NCBI GenBank assembly: GCA_009733575.1
Contig: ML769390.1
Coordinates: 372,001 to 436,000 of the forward strand
Length of the DNA stretch: 64,000 nt
Source of the DNA: Gymnopus androsaceus JB14
Taxonomy: Eukaryota > Basidiomycota > Agaricomycetes > Agaricales > Omphalotaceae
Direction: 5' to 3'
Shown here: positions 12,335 through 25,000 of the stretch, in pieces
Numbering within the stretch: the first letter of the stretch is position 1
Layout: each line of letters opens with the position of its first letter
Position numbers and translations under genes: made by a program
Notes under the pieces: generated by a model
The model's database searches: none
Told to the model about the DNA's origin: nothing
What the model saw: the letters and a program-made list of their open reading frames with translations, nothing else

Positions 12335-15096
12335 CTACGGCAATGCAAGATACGCCTCCATTAACAGACCGAGATTTGGCGTACCCAACCTGGAATACAG
12401 AATCAGTGTCGTGCACCATGCTGAACATGTAACAAAAAATCGACAAACCCTGTCACTGGATCCCAACCTTCAGTCGCAGTGAACCCTACCGTTCCGCAAC
12501 CTTGATTCCCTCCTGAAGTAATATCGTTAAAAACAGATGCAAAGGAGGGGTCGTAGATCTGAATTCGAGAGCAATGATTAGTTCTAATAGGAATGCAAAA
12601 TATATAAGAAAAGGATACTAACCGTAGGGTTAAGGAATCCTACAGGCGCCTTTCCAGCAGCAATGCGAGCGTCGTTGACCAAGGTGATCATAGAGCCGAC
12701 TACAGGTGACGAAGCGGAAGTTCCGTACACCAATTCGAATTCTCCATCGACAGCGATGACATAGTTTGCGCCATTAGCAGATAGATCCGGATAAGAACGG
12801 CTCTAGAAATCAAAGCAGTTAGCAAAGCCCAGCAGAATCAAGTGGCAATCAACACTCACAGTTCCACTGGAATTGAAGTTTGCGGTTGTAAAGTTGTCCG
12901 AAGAGAACCCATCGAGGAACGACTGGACAACACTTTGCTGGTAGCTCGGGATGGAAAAGTAGTTGGAGAAGCCGCCGCCACTGAAGATTATCTGCTCGCA
13001 AGCAGATTCGGGATCGCTTATAGTCGACCCCGGGTTAATTTGCGTGGCTCCAACCGAGGTAATATCTTCATAACGCATTGGTCAGTAAGGGAGACCCGAC
13101 AAGAAGGAAATCGTACAGGGACATGTTCCGGGGAAAGTAGGGTTGAAGAGGGTGCCATTGGTGGTTTGCGTACCTGTCAAGCGCAGGATTGAAAAGAAAT
13201 TCCAATAAGGAGAGAAGGAGCTTACCATCGGCATTTAGACACACTCCTCCAGCTCCTGTCGAAGATATTAAGCAATAGTAAGTATAATATGCGACTATTA
13301 ACATACCTGCGACGCCATAATCTCCAGAAGAGTAAAGCATGGTGACTCCCATCAACCCAAGTTTAGCATACTCGTTGCACTGGAGGAGAATAAAACCTCA
13401 GAGAATGTCATCTTTATTTGGCAAGAAAAATACCTGGCGACTCGTATAGAATGGAGTCAAATCTGCTTCGTCATAAGAGTAGGAGGTAGAGATTACAAAT
13501 GCAGGGGTAATGGTTCCGCAAGCCTCTGGTCCCTAGAGAGCCTCAGCATCGCTTTTTGGACCGAAACCGCAGGCCATCATACCGTAAATCCACCTGGAGC
13601 GTCATCAGGGTAAATTCCATCCTCAGAGGAATCATCTCCGCCTTCGTACGTGCAGTAGGAAGCGTCGAGAGCATCAAGCAAATTGTTGAAGGAGGCGCCT
13701 AGAGTTGAAACATAAGTGAGGCACTAACGGTGGTTCGCTATGTAGAAGACCCGCCTTGAACCAGATCACCGACTTGATACAGCGTGATGTTTTGTGCAGA
13801 TGTGACCAGAGCCATAGCGTATTCAAGATCCAGGGAAGGTTCACCGTTGAAGTCAAAGGATTCGTCCTCCGTTTGTTGGACACCTAGCAGATGAGATAAG
13901 TTGCCGAACATGTTTTCCTAAGTCGACATACCTCCATCTATATCGAACTCAGTCGGATATACCCCAACCAAATCTGGGGCGTAGACAGCAAAAAACATGT
14001 CCAGGTCACTCTTTTGTTGCCAAGCAGAAAATTTCGATGAGTATGATTCGTATTGAAAGAGTCATAACATCTTACTTTGAGCACTGCTTCAGGGGTATAC
14101 TCCACTGTAAAAGGATCCAATAAACAGTCTATCCATGTCAAAAAGTAATAATAAAAAACAAACCAATTCCGTAGGTGTTCGTATCACCAGACACTGGGGT
14201 ATAAGATATGTTGTAGAGTGCCTTTAAGCAGTCCACAGTGATCTCCTCGTCACAAGTGGACAAATCGCTGTTAGTATTAGGAGAGGTAGCTGCCCCCTTC
14301 TTCGGTCCATTTCCCGAGCCAGGCAGACCAACTGTCCTGGCGGGTTGTTCAGACGAGCGCTTCTCAATAATGGCATCGAAATGAACGGATGGAAGTACGA
14401 TCTCGACGTGAGGAGCAACGTTGTGAGGCAAATGGTATTCATCGCAAGCTGTAGACATACGGTTTAGGTTGGCGAGAGAACATAGGAAAGCAGAGGGGAT
14501 CGTACCGATGTGCTCCTGCCCAGTGCTGTGTTCAAAAATGTGATATTCTGTGTTCATTAATTCTTCAGCTTGTTCAACTGTGGCCTCTACTTCGAGCCAC
14601 CCCTTGCTAGCTGAAAGCCGTATCTTTTCCAAAGAAATCCCCGATCCAAATAGCCAATTACGAACGGTACCAATCGTTTCGTCGCTCGGCGCGAACGCCG
14701 CTGCAACCTGAGCTGGAGAAAAATGTCAAAGGGTCAGCAGATAGAAGAAAGGAATGATTAACAATGTGTCTCGAGGTCAAGGCAAAGAAATAACGACGAA
14801 GACAAAATAGGCTTACCTGCAGTCCAATGTTTACCATAATTAGCTGAAGAAGGGTGTGAAACGTCGTAGAGATACTCGTCAATCCTGTGTGTGTTGGACT
14901 GTTTGAGACCGAATCTAAGAGGAATAGTGGCAGATGAGTCATGTCTGCGAGAGAGACTCCATCCAGAAGGAACGTGAGATCGTCTTTCGTGCAAGACGAA
15001 TGGTGAAAGGACAGGCGAGGGATTCGGAGAGGCAAGTACACCGGTACATGCCAGTGTTAGAAGGAGAAGGAATTTGAAGGACCTTTGAAGCAACAT
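12335..15096 (-). CDS. secreted sedolisin (tripeptidyl-peptidase, MEROPS S53)
   Basis: Secreted acid serine-carboxyl peptidase that releases tripeptides from protein N-termini. MLLQRSFKFLLLLTLACTGVLA is a clear signal peptide with start at 15096. A pro-domain follows (VPSGWSLSRRHD, YLYDVSHPSSANYGKHW, WLEVEATVEQAEELMNTEY). The catalytic domain has GEPSLDLEYAM (catalytic Glu and Asp), LMGVTMLYSSGDYG (oxyanion Asp), FSGGGFSNYFSIPSYQ and GTSASSPV (catalytic Ser). The end, VTGLGTPNLGLLMEAYL, appears once the last intron (ending TTCCAG) is removed; stop TAG at 12335-12337. About eleven short introns. The pro-domain indicates self-activation at low pH, as known for the family; the role is presumably extracellular nitrogen scavenging. 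No frame break seen. Confidence 0.92.
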
Positions 15097-16355
15097 TGTG
15101 ATGATCGTACGCGTTGAGATTCTAAAGGAGGAACAGAATCAGAGGCCCACGATTAAAATGTCGCAGGAAATGGAGGAGTAGTCCTTCAAAATATCGAGTA
15201 TATATAAGCATCTGGAAAGATATAAGCAGTAACACATGGATTGGTGGGCCGCCTGGTAACGATCCAGGCATATGATGATATGATATGGCCATGCCTGGTA
15301 TCACGCGTGGATCGTCCACAGAGGTAGCTGCGAAGAGTTGAATCTCGAGACCTTATCGCACGACATGGCCTGCTCACATGAATGATGTTGTACAATATAT
15401 TTCTGATTTTCCGGTCTTGCTCGACGACTTCCGAGTCTTTCATGAATGCGTTAAACCATAGTCAAGTAACTGCTAGTGAAAAACTGCGCTGATGACACAT
15501 TGAGGAACAGCAAGGGATCGGCCTTCTCAGCGCTGTTGAAGTTTACAGACAGTTGCTATGATGTCGATTAGATATACATAGAAGCCGATTCCAAGTATAG
15601 CATGGCAAGTAGAGGCAAGTAGATTCTTTTTTCTTGAGATAGGAAGAAGAATGTCTAAGCAATAGTAAGGAAGGTTGAAAAAGCTAAGGGAAACGAGGGG
15701 AAGCACCTTCTGCAACTCTGAAGCATTGTCATAGAGGAAAGACAACACGGGCATGTGACTTGCACTGGTCGCTAGGCTGTCAGTGTCAGTGTCACTCGAA
15801 GGTACAGCTGATCGCTCTGCAGTACTGTCAGCTCCGGGGATGTGGCAGTTGAGTCGCTTACATCGATAGTGTTACCTGGACTCGACTGCGTCTACGCTCA
15901 ATGATTTCTGAACTCTTCATTGATGTTTAATTTTCACACGGAGTCTGGTCAACGACGAACAGGGTTTCAACTCAACAGGTTGATCCAGGTTCGATTTTGC
16001 GATGGAATTAACATAGGATAAGAGTAAAAAGTATGTATTGTAACAGAAAGAGACTGAAGGAGCGACGAGACTCGGAATGAGCCAGAATAAGTATAACAAG
16101 GTGGCAGTCTACCGCCTCCATCTACTATATGATATAGAAGACGAAGTGGAATGCTAAATAGTAATAAATGATAAATGGTCCGAAGAATCCGTGTCGGTCC
16201 CACCCGACAGAATCCAGAGTCATGTTCCCAAGAAAAGACAGTGTTGCAAAGGAGCGAAAGGATATGAGATGTGATTGCTGTATGATATCGCACTATAAGC
16301 ATCTGAAGCCAAAAATCAAAGAAAATTTACAGATTCTTCCTGCAAGCATTGTAAA
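15097..16355. other. intergenic; sedolisin promoter region
   Basis: Spacer of 1.26 kb upstream of the sedolisin gene and downstream of the Ser-rich gene. ORFs at 15186-15443, 15527-15754 and 15967-16302 on the minus strand are leucine/serine-rich by chance composition and show no domain. No RNA gene or repeat recognised. Confidence 0.4.
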
Positions 16356-18671
16356 CTAACTCCAGGCTTTGTTTCTCTCAGCATTCTTCCCTACGCCAGT
16401 CAAATTCTTCCAAAGTTTTCTCATGGTCCCGCCCGTCTTTTGAGTGCCCCTTACTGTTGACCCTCGAAAACCCAATGTCGCATCCAAATGCGACTCCGAA
16501 TTGTTTCGCATGATAACACCTGGCTCACCCACACTCAACAAGCTCGTTCCTAGAGATTTGTCAACATCACCGAAACCCAATAAACTGGCGGATTTCGAGG
16601 GTCGGGGACGACGAAGAGGTCCGCCAAGAGGGGCCAAACCTGGTTCACCGACACCCAGCAAGCTCATCGCTTTCGATGACCCAGTAGCTCTGCTGAAAGA
16701 ACGGGTGGAGGCTGTGTCCCCATCGATACCCAGGAAGCTAGCAGCTTTGGATTTTTTCGATGGTTGTGGAGAGAATGGCAAGGGTCCTCTAAAAGTTGAC
16801 GTAGGCAGATCCAGGTTCTCGGAGGGTGAATTGTATGGTCGGTCGCAGAATCCAATTCCAGTGTCCATATCCAAAGCAAGCATTCTTTCAGCCTTGTCGC
16901 TTCGGGAACGAGCACGAGTGGGGGAAGGAGGAGTCAGCATCGTCGCCAACGCCACCGGTGATACAGGAGTAGTTGGAGAGTAATGTGAGCTGGAGGAGGA
17001 AGGGGACGGAGGGGATGGGAGCGCACTGGTTGGAGGTGCAGTGTAACTCACTCTCGTGTTCAGAGCAGGCGGAGGTGATCTGAGAAGCGTTAATACTTTT
17101 TCACTTGTAGATCTGCTGTTCGAAGAACGACGACTACTGAGAAACGAACGATGAATTGTTGGCGTTACATCATTACGAACGGGAGCAGGATGGGGGAGGG
17201 CGTCATACAATAGTTGTTTTACTTCGTTCTGGCGGTCATCGGGGCTAGATTCGAAGCTGTTGTGGCTGCTAGATAATATACCATCCTGAAGCGGAGGGAT
17301 GGGAGGCGTATGAGAGTCATCCGAACTAGTGAAAGAAAGAAAGCTAAAGCCTTTGGTATGTTTGCGAGGGGCGATAACAGGAGAAGTTGCGGTGGATCCC
17401 AATACCGAATCCGCGTCAGAGATTACGCGAGAGTCCACAAATGGCTTGCTGCCACTCAATGTACTCTTCGCGCGTGACTTCAAAGAGCCAACCGACTTCA
17501 CAGTGAACTTCCCAGACTTCGAGGATGTGCTCGACAGAGAGCGCTTGTGGTCCGACGCACTTTCCACAGGAACGACTTCTGGGGTATTTTCGGGGGCGTC
17601 ATCCTCAGCTTCTTCATCTATGATCCCGCAATCAGAGATGGAGCTTCCACGACTTTGTGCAGAACCGAAGGCCCGGGGAGGAGGGGAAGGAAAAGAGTCA
17701 AGGTCATCGCCCACTGAAGAGAGGGAAGTATCACTCCCGGAATGTAAAGAGTGCATGCTATCACTGTATGTACTCTGAATCCCTGAAGCGTCGGAGCTCA
17801 TTGTCATAAATTTTCCTAGAGCGCTGGTTCGTTTGTGCACTTTACTTGCCAACGCAGAGGAGATGCTTTTATTCTTCCCTCCTAGATGCACCCTCTCCGC
17901 CACAAAGATGCAGGCAGCATCCGCTTCCTCACTACTGCGGCCACTAGATCCACTTCGTGTCCACATAATTGATTCAGATGGGCTATATGCACGATCACGG
18001 AGGTTGGGACTTGATTTGACGCTGGCAAGCGACTTTCGGCGGTGCTCCTTCGCGGATACGGGCATCACAACGTTAGAGGCCATGCTGAACCTACTAAATC
18101 GAGGCGTCTCTCCGTGAGTATTTGTGGTTAGCCAGTTTCCTGTGTTAACAACAGGAGAAGAGTTTCGGTGTAGCGCGCGCGGAAAATTAGGGGGGACGGT
18201 GGTGTGCGTTGATGCAGGAAGGGATTTGGTACTTTCTCGGGATGGAGGTCGAGGAGAAGCTTTCGTAGGGGAAGGTGGAGGTGTTACAGGAATAGGGAGG
18301 GAAGGAGCGGAGGGGGATTTAAAGGGGGTGAACGATGTCGAAGACAGGAAACCCGACGGTAAGGACTTCCGTTCATTGAACTTGGACCTCGTAACAGTTC
18401 CCAAGTAATGAGCTGACGGGAGAGGCGGGATAGGGTCTGTAGAGTTCATCGTCAAGTCTGATGAAACCGACGGCAAGTCTGGAGTCGACGAAATCCTGGA
18501 TGGTTTCGGCTTCCCCTGCTGATGACCTTCATCTAGAACAACTAATCCTTCACTAGACATCGCAGGGCCAGCAAGTGGTGAAGATCTCAGTGGGCGACGA
18601 ATACTCCCAGGTGCAGTACTATGACGGCGCATGGGAGAAGGAACAAACGCTGGCGGGGTATCGTTCTCCAT
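16356..18671 (-). CDS. large Ser/Pro-rich protein of unknown function with repeated KxxSLLG-like motif
   Basis: A single uninterrupted reading frame; the start MENDTPPAFVPSPMRRHS at 18671 fits better than an upstream ATG at 18737 because the first 22 residues before it look non-coding. The product (about 771 residues) is rich in Ser, Pro, Thr and Arg and looks largely disordered, with many SP/TP sites (TPPPSPTKASPRPPS). Near the C-terminus a short motif recurs four times: KAASFLGIDG, KAMSLLGVGEPG, KSASLLGFGD and GTSLLSVGEPG. The tail, GGTMRKLWKNLTGVGKN, is basic and amphipathic. I do not recognise a catalytic domain. It resembles proline-directed-kinase substrates or scaffold proteins of the cell cortex; this is inference only. 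Long intronless disordered genes are common in basidiomycetes. Confidence 0.75.
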   Translation of the reverse strand: MENDTPPAFVPSPMRRHSTAPGSIRRPLRSSPLAGPAMSSEGLVVLDEGHQQGKPKPSRISSTPDLPSVSSDLTMNSTDPIPPLPSAHYLGTVTRSKFNERKSLPSGFLSSTSFTPFKSPSAPSLPIPVTPPPSPTKASPRPPSRESTKSLPASTHTTVPPNFPRALHRNSSPVVNTGNWLTTNTHGETPRFSRFSMASNVVMPVSAKEHRRKSLASVKSSPNLRDRAYSPSESIMWTRSGSSGRSSEEADAACIFVAERVHLGGKNKSISSALASKVHKRTSALGKFMTMSSDASGIQSTYSDSMHSLHSGSDTSLSSVGDDLDSFPSPPPRAFGSAQSRGSSISDCGIIDEEAEDDAPENTPEVVPVESASDHKRSLSSTSSKSGKFTVKSVGSLKSRAKSTLSGSKPFVDSRVISDADSVLGSTATSPVIAPRKHTKGFSFLSFTSSDDSHTPPIPPLQDGILSSSHNSFESSPDDRQNEVKQLLYDALPHPAPVRNDVTPTIHRSFLSSRRSSNSRSTSEKVLTLLRSPPPALNTRVSYTAPPTSALPSPPSPSSSSSHYSPTTPVSPVALATMLTPPSPTRARSRSDKAERMLALDMDTGIGFCDRPYNSPSENLDLPTSTFRGPLPFSPQPSKKSKAASFLGIDGDTASTRSFSRATGSSKAMSLLGVGEPGLAPLGGPLRRPRPSKSASLLGFGDVDKSLGTSLLSVGEPGVIMRNNSESHLDATLGFRGSTVRGTQKTGGTMRKLWKNLTGVGKNAERNKAWS

Positions 18672-19570
18672 CTTTTGCCGGTTCGGGCAATAGCTATAGC
18701 ACGGCTCAAAGTTTAATAAGAGGATATTTGAACACAACAGAAACTCACTCGTTAAAGGTCGTGGTCGTTGACAGAAAGAAGAACTATTCCGTTCACCATT
18801 ACTTACTGCTTATTGTGGTTCGGCACTGTGACAGAGAGGGGAAAGACATAAACAATTTCCAAGAATGATCGATCGACTCCGTCGCCACATACTTTCTGGG
18901 CGGTTGGTTAACATGTCAGAATGCGTTATGTACCGTAGTTAGAGTTGATTCCCTTAAAGAATAACGTAAGGCCTCAAAATCTAGATCTATTTTTTGAGGC
19001 GGCATATGTTGTGCCTGTAAAGTACGGAAAAAAAGAGTGCTGTAGCACCTTATTTTTACTTCGGAAAGCATATGCATTCATGGGTTCAACTGAAACTGTA
19101 AAGTACAAGATTTATTCATCAAATGACGCTATGGCGGACAATTAGGACTCAGATTTGGGCTCAAAATGACGCTATTTCGGGCAAGGTTCTGCAGGAGCTT
19201 CTGGGGGGGGTACTAGCTATAGTACTGGTAGCCACTACAGCTTTCGCGCTCAAGTTCGCCATAGGTCTCCGAATTCTTGCCCATTCATGAGTATTTCATC
19301 TGTGGAAGTGCATCATGAGTACTTAGTGGCCACGGCAAGTCTGAGCCCCGACGAAGCTTAAAGGTAGGCCGTGTTTGTTGTTGAGTCGTTGGTTGTTCGT
19401 TTCCTGACACTGACAGTGCGTGCATCATTTTACAATGCTGACGGCGGATGCTACCTGCTGGCAGAGAATAGCCAGGTAGCATCCTGTACTGCTTGTATAT
19501 ATTTTACTTGTTAGCGGAGGGTCTCTGTATAAATCATCTAATATTCATACGGCTGGCTTGAATGATTTTG
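18672..19570. other. intergenic, no gene seen
   Basis: Promoter side of the Ser-rich gene plus about 0.6 kb without supported coding sequence. ORFs 18945-19145 (+) and 19285-19482 (-) have no motif. No repeat or RNA recognised. Confidence 0.4.
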
Positions 19571-20640
19571 CACTTGGTACGATGCACCCACTTGAACTTT
19601 CGTAATGAAGAATCATTGCTCGAGAACGAGTCTCTGTTCGCATTTCTGGACTCGATTCAGGACATGTATTTATTCCGTGCCCGAGATAGTTGATTGCATC
19701 CAGGACCTGTCGCTTTCTCTTCCAGGTGCAGTCTTGTCAAAAATCCCGTTGGATTTCATCTTCGCCAAACCTCGATTTCTTCATCTGAGATACCAAGAGC
19801 ATCCTAATCCTGCCTACCATAGAATGCGTTGCTGGATCTGGCCGTAAATTTTTCCTCTAATTCGGTGTAATCCGTCGATCAAGCATCTGGCTTTTTCAGA
19901 AACAGGGCTGGACTCAATCACACTGGAAGCACTACTAGCCGGGATCTCTGAATCCGTTGACCAGTTGGAGACACTAGCTTTCGAAAAAGTGACATTTTCC
20001 GGGCCAAGCAAATGTCCCATAGTTCTCGTTGCAGAGAGCACAACTTTGATACGACGACCCTTCCGAGTGAAGAGATTGTATATCAGCTGTCTTTCAAACG
20101 GATTCTCTGAATCATTCATCGCTTCGTCCACATTGCAGTTGGAGGGACTTACTATTCTCTCCCTAGGGAGTGGACTAGAAGACGAAGGAGATATCAGATT
20201 TTTAGGTTCATATGGACATCTCTTGACACACCTGGAACTCAATCTGATTTCGACATCACAAGGTGAATTCCACTCATTTCCTCTAGACATTCTCTAACGG
20301 AATAGAACGTACTGCAGTTGCATTGTTCTTGCACGGAAGCCTTTACGGCGAACTCTTGCCAAATCTAACCCATCTGCATCTTGTGACCAGTCATTTTGAG
20401 CAGGCGGCAAATATGATTTTGAGGCTCACGCCTGCATTGGCCGTCAGTCCTTTGGAAAATTTGCATATCACCTCGACGTAGGCTCCTACGGTGACGCACG
20501 GTTTGCTCCCATTGGAACCCAGACATTATCCTCTACGACCTTGTACAGCGCACTAGCTCATTGCAAAGCGTATCAGTCTCAATGGGACATAGACACCAGG
20601 AGATGCTCCAAAACTGGGAGACATATTTCCCGCTCAGCTT
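19571..20640 (+). pseudogene. degraded LRR/F-box-like sequence
   Basis: Leucine-patterned segments read on the plus strand in shifting frames: THLNFRNEESLLEN (near 19590), SGLDSITLEALLAG and QLETLAFEKVTFSG (19905-20000), RVKRLYISCLS, LEGLTILSLGSG, LLTHLELNLIS, and after 20290 LPNLTHLHLVTSHFE. The spacing of LxxLxL elements recalls the C-terminal leucine-rich part of agaricomycete F-box proteins, a family with many decayed copies. No F-box, start codon or continuous frame could be found, and stops interrupt the frame at about 19700 and after 20500. Alternatively it is one member of an unrelated leucine-rich family. Confidence 0.35.
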
Positions 20641-20816
20641 CAAGACAGGTCTCCTCAGCTCAGGTCAGGGTCGAGTAGTGGCGTAGCGAGTGCTGGAAAG
20701 GGTTTTTACCCTTCTTATCCGAGATTGTGTCGGAGCGACAACTGTGATGCTATCGAAAGAGAAGGGTGTGCAAATTACAATCATAGAAAGCAGCATGCGT
20801 AACTTATGCAGATATT

Positions 20817-21613
<797 letters not shown>

Positions 21614-22000
21614 CTAGGATCTGAATATGAGGATGCTGGAGAAGTGAGTACCACTGAGCCGCACTGAGCGAGCCGGACGCGTCAGTTCACGTGCAGCACG
21701 GTCAAAGCGTTCCTTGCCGAAAATATTCAATGAGTAACTTCAAGTTACCAATGCAAGTAAGACTTTATTGAATAACTTGGAGCAGAACATGTAAGAAAGC
21801 ATATCGATCGCCTCCTAAAACTAAAAGAAAATGATCGTATCAAGTACAAAAGGTCTATCCGAATCAGACTCAACGATACTACAAAAGGTCTACAGTTTGT
21901 TCATGTGTGTACAAGTACAGTGCGATGAATGTTAATTGTCGTACATATTCATACAAAGATAAAAGAAAATAATGGCATCAGAGGACGATTTTGCACCGGT
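21614..22000. other. intergenic
   Basis: Short spacer holding the promoter of the ferredoxin gene and the 3' flank of the DNA polymerase gene on the same strand. No other feature seen. Confidence 0.4.
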
Positions 22001-25000
22001 CTACCAGTTACTGAGCATCATCTGTGCGCATTCCTATCCCAGAAATCAGCAATCAACGTTATTTCAAGAAAAAGCGAACCGAGCTCACCTTTAGCCTGCT
22101 CAGCCCATGGACAATTGCAACATTCACAACTGTCTTCAACTTCCGTTTCACCTCCGCCTTCCCTACCGTTAACTGATAACTTCCCGAGCAATGACACCAT
22201 CGGCTGACATAGTCCCCTTGGATCTGCTTGCACTTGCCACACTTTAGATCCTGCCCAGCGTAATTTCGCTCCATAGCCCATATCATCCGAATGAGCGAGA
22301 ACTCGATTAGAGTCCGATCGTATTCGCCTCCGCAACTTTTGCATGCCCATTTTGGAGGACCTGTATCTCCTTGAGCCGGAAGCAGCTCGGGATCCCGACA
22401 AAAATCGAAATCTTTGAGCGCATCACAGTGTTTGCAAGGGACATTGAAAAGTTTAAGTGGTTCGCAGGGATTCCGGAATATGGCTTCAGAAGCAAACTCC
22501 TTCACCCCAATCAGGTCGAGTGCATTCCGCTTCACCAAACCTAATTCGACGTGGTATTCTTTCGCCAGCTGGAATAACGCACAGGAAAACTTGATAAATT
22601 CAAGCGGTGGGTTCGACATGTGCAGATGCGAGCCGGGAAGAATAGGAAAGTCCCACTGTGCTGAGGTTTCCTCGTTCATCATAGCCTCTCGATAGTGCTC
22701 TTGAATTCCTCCGACAGTTTTGAGAATTCGTCGAGTGAGTTTACGAGCAATGAACTGCTGAACATTTTCATTTTCGTCTTTCGTCTGTGGATCGCGTTGG
22801 GTTCGCGTCAGGTGGTTCACCGTTTTGGAGATGACGAAGAGGAACACGCGCCGACTCGTTCGTTTTCTGACGAATTTTGAACAGAGAGACAATGAAGTAT
22901 TGGATGAGGGATTTGAATTCTTTCTGAGCCGGACGGGGAAGGAATTCAGCGATATTTAGATGCATATCAATAGTTAACTCCTCGGGTGGTTCGAGCGCAA
23001 GAGGATCCTCACATACGATGGCACCCCAATTGGCTTGATCCATGAATAAAAGATAATCATAATATCTGTCGGTACGAAGGTAGATGTGCTGGAAGAGCTC
23101 GTGCGAGGTGACAGCCGTATTGATGTATGTGGCATATGCATGGGCAGTACCAGGCGGTTTCGAAGTAGCGAGGACAATCTTTGCTGAAATCGGCGTAGAC
23201 GACGTGAGAGCCCAGACGTTTGAACTCTGCCAATAACTGTACGAATGTCTTCCGCATGAGGCCATGCACGAAGCGATGGATACTGGGATCGTACATGTTC
23301 GACGCACTTGAGCTAATCCAACGCCAAAAGTGGTCCACAGTAACTGTAGCTGGACTATCCACGCCGTCAAGCTCACTCTGGAGCCTATCAGTGAGCCATG
23401 CCTTTACCATCGATTTCAGAATACCAAAGGTTTGAACAGGTACGTTCGATTCGCCCAGTGAGATATCCCTCTGATCTCCTTGGGCATACTCGTCCAATGT
23501 ACGTGAAACCGAATCGAAAGCAGTGGAACCTCCACTTCCTTCAAGTTCGTTGACGACCAGTGAGTGCACGACGGAGTTGATTGCGAGATTTCGCACAGCA
23601 ACCTCAAGGCAGACATTCGCATAAGCTCCGGGGACTACAAACTCTGTTTTGGGAAGGTCATCCGTTGGCCGTTTATCTATCTCGACCCCTCCAAGGTCAG
23701 GTAGCTCACTCGAAGACCACCACAGGACCATGTCTTGTTGGACCAAGCGCCGAGCGAAGCTGATATCTGACATGTGAAGTGGCTGGTCACCTTCGATATG
23801 TCCGATAGGTATATCATAATATTCCGATAGAGCCATCAGTCGATCCAACCAGCCTCCCATGGAGAGGTATCGGTTCAACATTCTCTGCGAAACATGAGAC
23901 TGCCACGGGAATACGTCCAGTGTATGATTCGCCCTCGCTTTGGCCATTGAAAGAACAGGAAACTTGGCAAGCTTTGGCACGTTAGCCTCGAAATACAAGT
24001 TATCTTTGCTGGAAGATAAGACGAGAATGAAAGATTGGTCCTCGACGACGCCGAGCTCTCGAGAAATCGCCTTCAGGGCCGTGCCATCACTCGAATGGTA
24101 CGTAGTCGTGAACTCCCTTGATTCGGGGTAAACGACGGATTTGCTCTGTCCGAAACGGGCATCGCGTTTTTTCTTGATCTCGGCGTAGACCTCTTGTAGA
24201 CGAGGGATGGACTGTCTTCGAGTAGCAGGATCAACGATATGGAGTTTGACCGGCCCTGTAGGGAAGAAGACGGCAAAGACGTGGAGAGGAGAATTGGCGG
24301 AGCAAGCATGGTAGAGGAAGATGTACTTTTGGTTTCTACCACCTCTGAGGTACTTGTGCTTGGAGTCGCTAGATGACGGAGGTGTTTCGAGTTGATGTAA
24401 ATCAAAACCGATGGCCTCTGCACGATTCAAAGTCATGCTGCTGTCCGAGGATTCACAAACTCGACCAAGTTTCAGCAAACCACGTACGGTAAGCGGGACC
24501 TAAGGCCAGTCAGCGTCTGGATGATAGAAAAAGAATGTTAAGCTCACCTGTAGCTCAAAAACACCATCAACATTGGGATCGTTTGTGAGGTCTATAAAGT
24601 GTTCACCGATCTCGCGATAAAGGTCCTCTCTGACAGTAATCTTGTACAAATTGATACAAGGAAGGTCCCGAGGCAAGTTTCGCGTGACCTTTTCAAAAGA
24701 GTAAAAGTCGGCTCGGAATATCTCTTCTTTTGGCGTACGGAGGTGCACGTAGAATTCTCGTGGTATACGCAGAGGAAGAGGAATAAGCTCCGAATCTACC
24801 GATAACCAGAGCATAAATCTCCCTGCGGTCGCAGTAGGTCGAATTTGCACAATGTCCCATTTCCGGCTGGTGCGTACTTTAACATTGCTGAACATTGACG
24901 GCACCACGATAGATCCAGGATCTAGTCCCTCGCGCGTCTGCTTCCAACGAGGACGCATCGCTTTCAACCAAGCTGAATAACTCATTTTTGGATCTGGGAG

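Noticed and set aside
17329..18408. Plus-strand ORFs opposite the Ser-rich gene
   Set aside because: They are shadows of the long minus-strand frame, whose codon pattern and motif repeats are protein-like.
19814..20290. Long minus-strand ORF (158 codons)
   Set aside because: Antisense to the leucine-patterned plus-strand sequence; no motif of its own.
22690..22840. A 37-nt GT..CAG segment as an intron that would repair the POL2 frame
   Set aside because: Shorter than every other intron inferred here (48 nt or more), and the residues within it (GEPPDANP) look coding; kept only as an alternative.
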